Below are positions 7,478-10,144 of a stretch of DNA of 10,144 nt, piece after piece (the first letter of the stretch is position 1; every line of letters begins with the position of its first letter). The translations under genes and the position numbers were made by a program. The notes below the pieces were generated by a model. The model was not told the DNA's origin, ran no database searches, and worked only from the letters and a program-made list of their open reading frames with translations. Source of the DNA: RPQK01 sp041946865 (GTDB lineage Bacteria; Acidobacteriota; UBA6911; RPQK01); contig JBHGBF010000206.1 of the NCBI GenBank assembly GCA_041946865.1, positions 1-10,144 on the forward strand. Direction: 5' to 3'.

Positions 7478-8551
7478 ATGAAAGGAATCACTACCCGGAA
7501 AGAGGCGCTGGAGGTCCTGGAGAGAACGGCGAAGCCCGTTCCCCCAGGCCTCAGAATCAAAGTCGATCGTTTCCGGACCGAGGATGCGTGGGGCGTCGTT
7601 GAGTGCTGCTATTCGGTCTATGGCGGAGGATATCCTGTAGACACCTACTACCTACCCGACAGGTTGATCGAGGAACACCGCAAGCGGAATATCCTCGGCG
7701 TCGTTGCCCACACCCTGGACGGCCAGGTCGTTGGTTTCGGCGCGCTTTACCGGAGTTCGCCTCCCTTCCCGGGTCTCTACGAGGCGGGACAGTATATTGT
7801 CCGAAAGGAATACCGCAACTCCCGGGCGGCGTTTGAAATCAACGATTTTGTCCTCAAAAGGCTCCCAATCGAGGCGGATCTGGAGGCGCTGTTCGCGGAA
7901 GCGGTCTGTAAGCACTTGATCATACAGAAGGCGGCCAGGCGAGCGGGCGGGTTTGAGACCGGGATCGAGCTCGACCTCATGCCCGCCGGGGCGTACGAGA
8001 TGGAAGGCCGCGGCGCAGGTCGGATCGCAGGTTTACCGGTCTTCAGGGTCTTGAAAGACAAAGCCCACGATATCCACGTGCCTGAAGTTTACAGGGACCT
8101 CGTCGGAAGATGTGTGCAGGAGATCGGACTCGACCGGTCGATACGACCGGTCGAGGAAGGCGCAGCCGAAACCGGTGACAGCGCCTTCACGGTCCGGTAT
8201 TTCGAAGAGGCAGCCGTGGCCAGGCTGTCCGTGAGCAAGGCGGGGAACGGCGCGGTTGCCGCAATTGACGAGTTTGAGGCAACGGCATCCAGCAAGGCCT
8301 GTCAGGTCAGACAGATCTTCCTGAATATCGGGACCGGCGGCGCCGCACGACTTCTCCCGGATCTCTTTTCACGAGGCTATTTTTTCGGCGGCTATCTGCC
8401 GAGGTGGTTCGATGAGGACGGCTTTCTTCTTCAGAAGTTGACCGAAAAGCCGAACTTGGAAGCCATAGTCCTCTATTCAGACTGGGCGAAAGAGCTGCTG
8501 GAATTCACGTTAAGGGATCGTGACAGGGTCTCGCCCCGCGCCCCGAAATGA
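7478..8551 (+). CDS. GNAT-like protein, related to gene 1 C-terminal part
   Basis: A 357-residue protein. Residues about 25-165 look like a GNAT acyltransferase fold: an N-terminal strand, a GQVVGFGALY strand pair (82-91), a YIVRKEYRNSRAA segment (106-118) where the acyl-CoA pyrophosphate loop normally lies, and a FAEAVCKHLIIQKAARRAGF-like stretch (139-158). The loop is not a clean R/QxxGxG/A motif, so catalysis is uncertain. Residues about 230-320 form a second alpha/beta unit that lines up by eye with the C-terminus of gene 1. ATG at 7478 is chosen because GAGGGGGG (7462-7469) is well placed before it; ATG at 7460 would overlap the FAD-subunit gene by 14 bases. It is the last gene of the operon. 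It may acylate a pathway intermediate or act as a sensor; neither can be shown here. Confidence 0.72.
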   Translation: MKGITTRKEALEVLERTAKPVPPGLRIKVDRFRTEDAWGVVECCYSVYGGGYPVDTYYLPDRLIEEHRKRNILGVVAHTLDGQVVGFGALYRSSPPFPGLYEAGQYIVRKEYRNSRAAFEINDFVLKRLPIEADLEALFAEAVCKHLIIQKAARRAGGFETGIELDLMPAGAYEMEGRGAGRIAGLPVFRVLKDKAHDIHVPEVYRDLVGRCVQEIGLDRSIRPVEEGAAETGDSAFTVRYFEEAAVARLSVSKAGNGAVAAIDEFEATASSKACQVRQIFLNIGTGGAARLLPDLFSRGYFFGGYLPRWFDEDGFLLQKLTEKPNLEAIVLYSDWAKELLEFTLRDRDRVSPRAPK

Positions 8552-9014
8552 ACCAACGGTAAAGCACTTTTGCCGCGTCTCGTCCCCCCGAACGTGTCTC
8601 CCTCCCCTTGCCAGATTGTCTACGAACCCGTGACCGACTGCTGTTGCTTCCCCTCTGAATCAACGTCTTCTTGATTTGCTGTCTAGCTGAGAGCCCTCAT
8701 GTCGAAGATTGGGCGATTTTTCGACATGTTCTCAAGACGTGTCGAGGACATCGACATGAGAGCCGCTTCTCTTCACAAACTAATCCATCAGAGGAAACCA
8801 GGAACGGAAAGCTGCGAGCTAAGCGATTGAAAGTTGCAGTTAGGCTGGAGCTGGCAACTGAAAGTTATCTGCAGTTCCGGTCGTGCTTTTGCGGCTGTGG
8901 GGATGACGTCGTCTTGGCCTTCGATTTCCTTGCGACGGGCGAAGGTTGGTCAGCGAATCCAACTCGACGAATCCCTCATCCTCGAGCTCAGGATAGAGAT
9001 TGACACCTGCTTAC
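8552..9014. other. Gene-free stretch between operon and mttB-like pseudogene
   Basis: No convincing gene is seen. Frames of about 110 and 78 residues (8671-9003, 8834-9070) have no recognisable family features. The first part (about 8568-8606) is pyrimidine-rich on the plus strand. A palindromic pair lies at 8696-8760, and a weaker bulged stem pairs AGTTGCAG (8832-8839) with CTGGCAACT (8851-8859). No clear intrinsic terminator with a T-run follows the last operon gene. Confidence 0.5.
8696..8760. repeat. Two adjacent hairpins with the same CATGTCGA stem unit
   Basis: CATGTCGAA at 8698-8706 pairs exactly with TTCGACATG at 8720-8728. Nine bases later, CGTGTCGA at 8738-8745 pairs with TCGACATG at 8751-8758, with one G-T wobble and a 5-base loop. 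The outer arms CTCATGTCGA (8696-8705) and TCGACATGAG (8751-8760) are also exact reverse complements, so one large stem is an alternative. No U-tract follows. The arrangement suits a REP-like dispersed palindrome or a double binding site; which one is not known. Confidence 0.65.
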
Positions 9015-9996
9015 TTACTCCTGGGTACGGGCGATCAAAGCCAGGATCCGCCTCTCGTCCTCTTCTCTGAGCGCGCAGGGCAGTGGTTCCTGCGTTTGTT
9101 GGAACTGCATGACCATCTCCCTGGCGCGGTCGCTGTCGATTCTCTTGTCGTCAGCGAGCCACGACCGAAGCGGCTCGCGCGACCAGATCTTCGGTCTCCA
9201 GTGTTCGGCTCGGAAATGATCGGCCGTGTGCGGCCTGTCGATGTAGATCCCGCCGGGGCCGGCTTCGAGTACTGTGTCTACGCCGATCGTTTCGTCATCG
9301 ATGGGGTATTCCCGGACCATGGCTCCCGAGCCCACCTCCGACAATCACGCGGAGGCCGTGGTCCATGAAGTAAACAATGTGGGCTGCTTCCGGCCGGCCG
9401 AGCTTCAGAGCCGAAATTGCATTGATTTCCCCTCTGAACACCTCGGAAACCGTCTTTCCCAGTTGATCGGCTCTCAGCTGGTACAACTCGAGCAGATACG
9501 GATCGAGGCTTTCCGCGTGCAAAGATCCGAACTCGAGCGCCCCGTATTTCCAGGCGTAGTAGCGCTCGAACAACGGATCCAGACCGTTGCTACAAGGGAT
9601 TCGGGAACCCAGCACGCAGGCGGTCTTGATGCGGGGAAGCTGCCGAGCCAGAGAGCAGTAAAACGCCAGTTTTTCCTCGTCCCAAGGGACGAGCTTCCCG
9701 GTTTCAGGATCATGATACAGGCCTTCATAGATGCCGGCCGACGCAGTGATGCTTGCTCTGGCTGTATTCCATTCGTGCTTATCGGAGTCCGCGATGAAGC
9801 TCTCGATGAGCCGCGACGGGAAACGAACTCGCTCGGCCCGTTCGTCAATCGGGAATCCGTAGGCCGCGAAGCGGTCGAGCAAGGTCCGGTTCTGGACTTC
9901 CATTCCCATCTCGCTCAGGATGCGAAGCGCCCCCGAATGAATGCGCTCGATCTCCGCTTGGGTCATCACATCGTAGACATGTCCGGCGATTCGCAT
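9015..9996 (-). pseudogene. MttB-family methyltransferase, internally deleted and frameshifted
   Basis: Read on the minus strand, 9996-9295 encodes a 233-residue piece with the N-terminus of COG5598/MttB proteins (corrinoid methyltransferases for trimethylamine, glycine betaine and relatives): MTQAEIERIHSGALRILSEM at 11-30 and the barrel strand HGLRVIVGG at 213-221. A second frame, 9344-9015, encodes the family's C-terminal end: VREYPIDDETIGVDTV, then GPGG, RPHTADHF and EHWRPK. Intact members are about 480-500 residues, so roughly 140-170 central residues are missing and the two parts are in different frames, joining near 9325-9344. The lost segment includes the centre of the TIM barrel, where pyrrolysine sits in archaeal MttB. 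The gene should not make an active enzyme. Frame 1 ends after only a few unrelated residues past the junction. Little other decay is seen, which suggests a recent event or an assembly misjoin. Confidence 0.85.
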
Positions 9997-10035
9997 GGAA
10001 GTTGCCTGGAACGCGCTTCACTTGGGCGTTTCGGA

Positions 10036-10065
10036 ATTCTATTCAGGCTGTTCGCCAGCGGTCAA
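10036..10065 (-). promoter_or_regulatory. Sigma70-like promoter for the mttB-like pseudogene
   Basis: On the minus strand TTGACC (10065-10060) and TAGAAT (10041-10036) are separated by 18 bases, each matching five of six consensus positions. Transcription would begin near 10029, about 33 bases before the ATG at 9996. A weak AGG lies about ten bases before that ATG. Confidence 0.5.
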
Positions 10066-10144
10066 GCCCAGCGGAAGGCTGTAACCCCTCAGTTTTCGTA
10101 CGGCCAGGCTCCGAAGGCGCCACAGAGTCAAGCGCAAAGCGCCA

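Noticed and set aside
8930..8975. A stretch resembling the 3' part of a tRNA (GGTTGGTCAGCGAATCCAAC)
   Set aside because: No acceptor or anticodon stem can be built around it.
8671..9003. 110-residue plus-strand frame in the gene-free stretch
   Set aside because: It has a TTG start, no ribosome site, no family resemblance, and runs through the palindromes.
9015..9344. C-terminal MttB frame as an independent small gene with a TTG start
   Set aside because: It has no ribosome site and covers only the tail of the family, so it is better read as the 3' remnant of the same broken gene.

Overview
The window is GC-rich bacterial DNA. It holds one compact seven-gene operon on the plus strand (about 72-8551), a gene-free stretch (8552-9014), and a broken gene on the minus strand (9996-9015). 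Nothing fixes the species. The gene families (molybdenum hydroxylase, COG5598/MttB methyltransferase-like protein, ATPase-fold/GNAT fusion) suggest a metabolically versatile, probably Gram-negative, possibly anaerobic or environmental bacterium, but that is an inference.

Operon, left to right: (1) a protein with an N-terminal RsbW-type ATPase fold followed by a GNAT-like region; (2) a HisC-type PLP aminotransferase; (3) a 12-helix MFS transporter; (4-6) the three subunits of a xanthine-dehydrogenase-family molybdenum hydroxylase, in the order molybdopterin, [2Fe-2S], FAD; (7) a second GNAT-like protein resembling the C-terminal part of gene 1. Junctions are overlaps or a gap of 12 bases (ATGA, 12 nt, 14-base overlap, GTGA, ATGA, then a start just inside or after the previous stop), so the genes are very probably co-transcribed and translationally coupled.

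Working model (inference): the MFS protein moves a small molecule, the aminotransferase removes or adds an amino group, and the molybdenum hydroxylase oxidises an aldehyde or hydroxylates a heterocycle. The two GNAT-like proteins modify or sense an intermediate. The large subunit lacks residues expected of a true purine-oxidising xanthine dehydrogenase, so xanthine is a poor guess for the substrate. I know of no named pathway with this exact gene set.

The 8552-9014 stretch has no convincing gene but carries two adjacent hairpins built from the same CATGTCGA/TCGACATG unit. The minus-strand gene is an MttB-family (trimethylamine/betaine corrinoid methyltransferase-like) pseudogene. It has a good promoter and an intact N-terminal half, but its central part is missing and the C-terminal part is out of frame.
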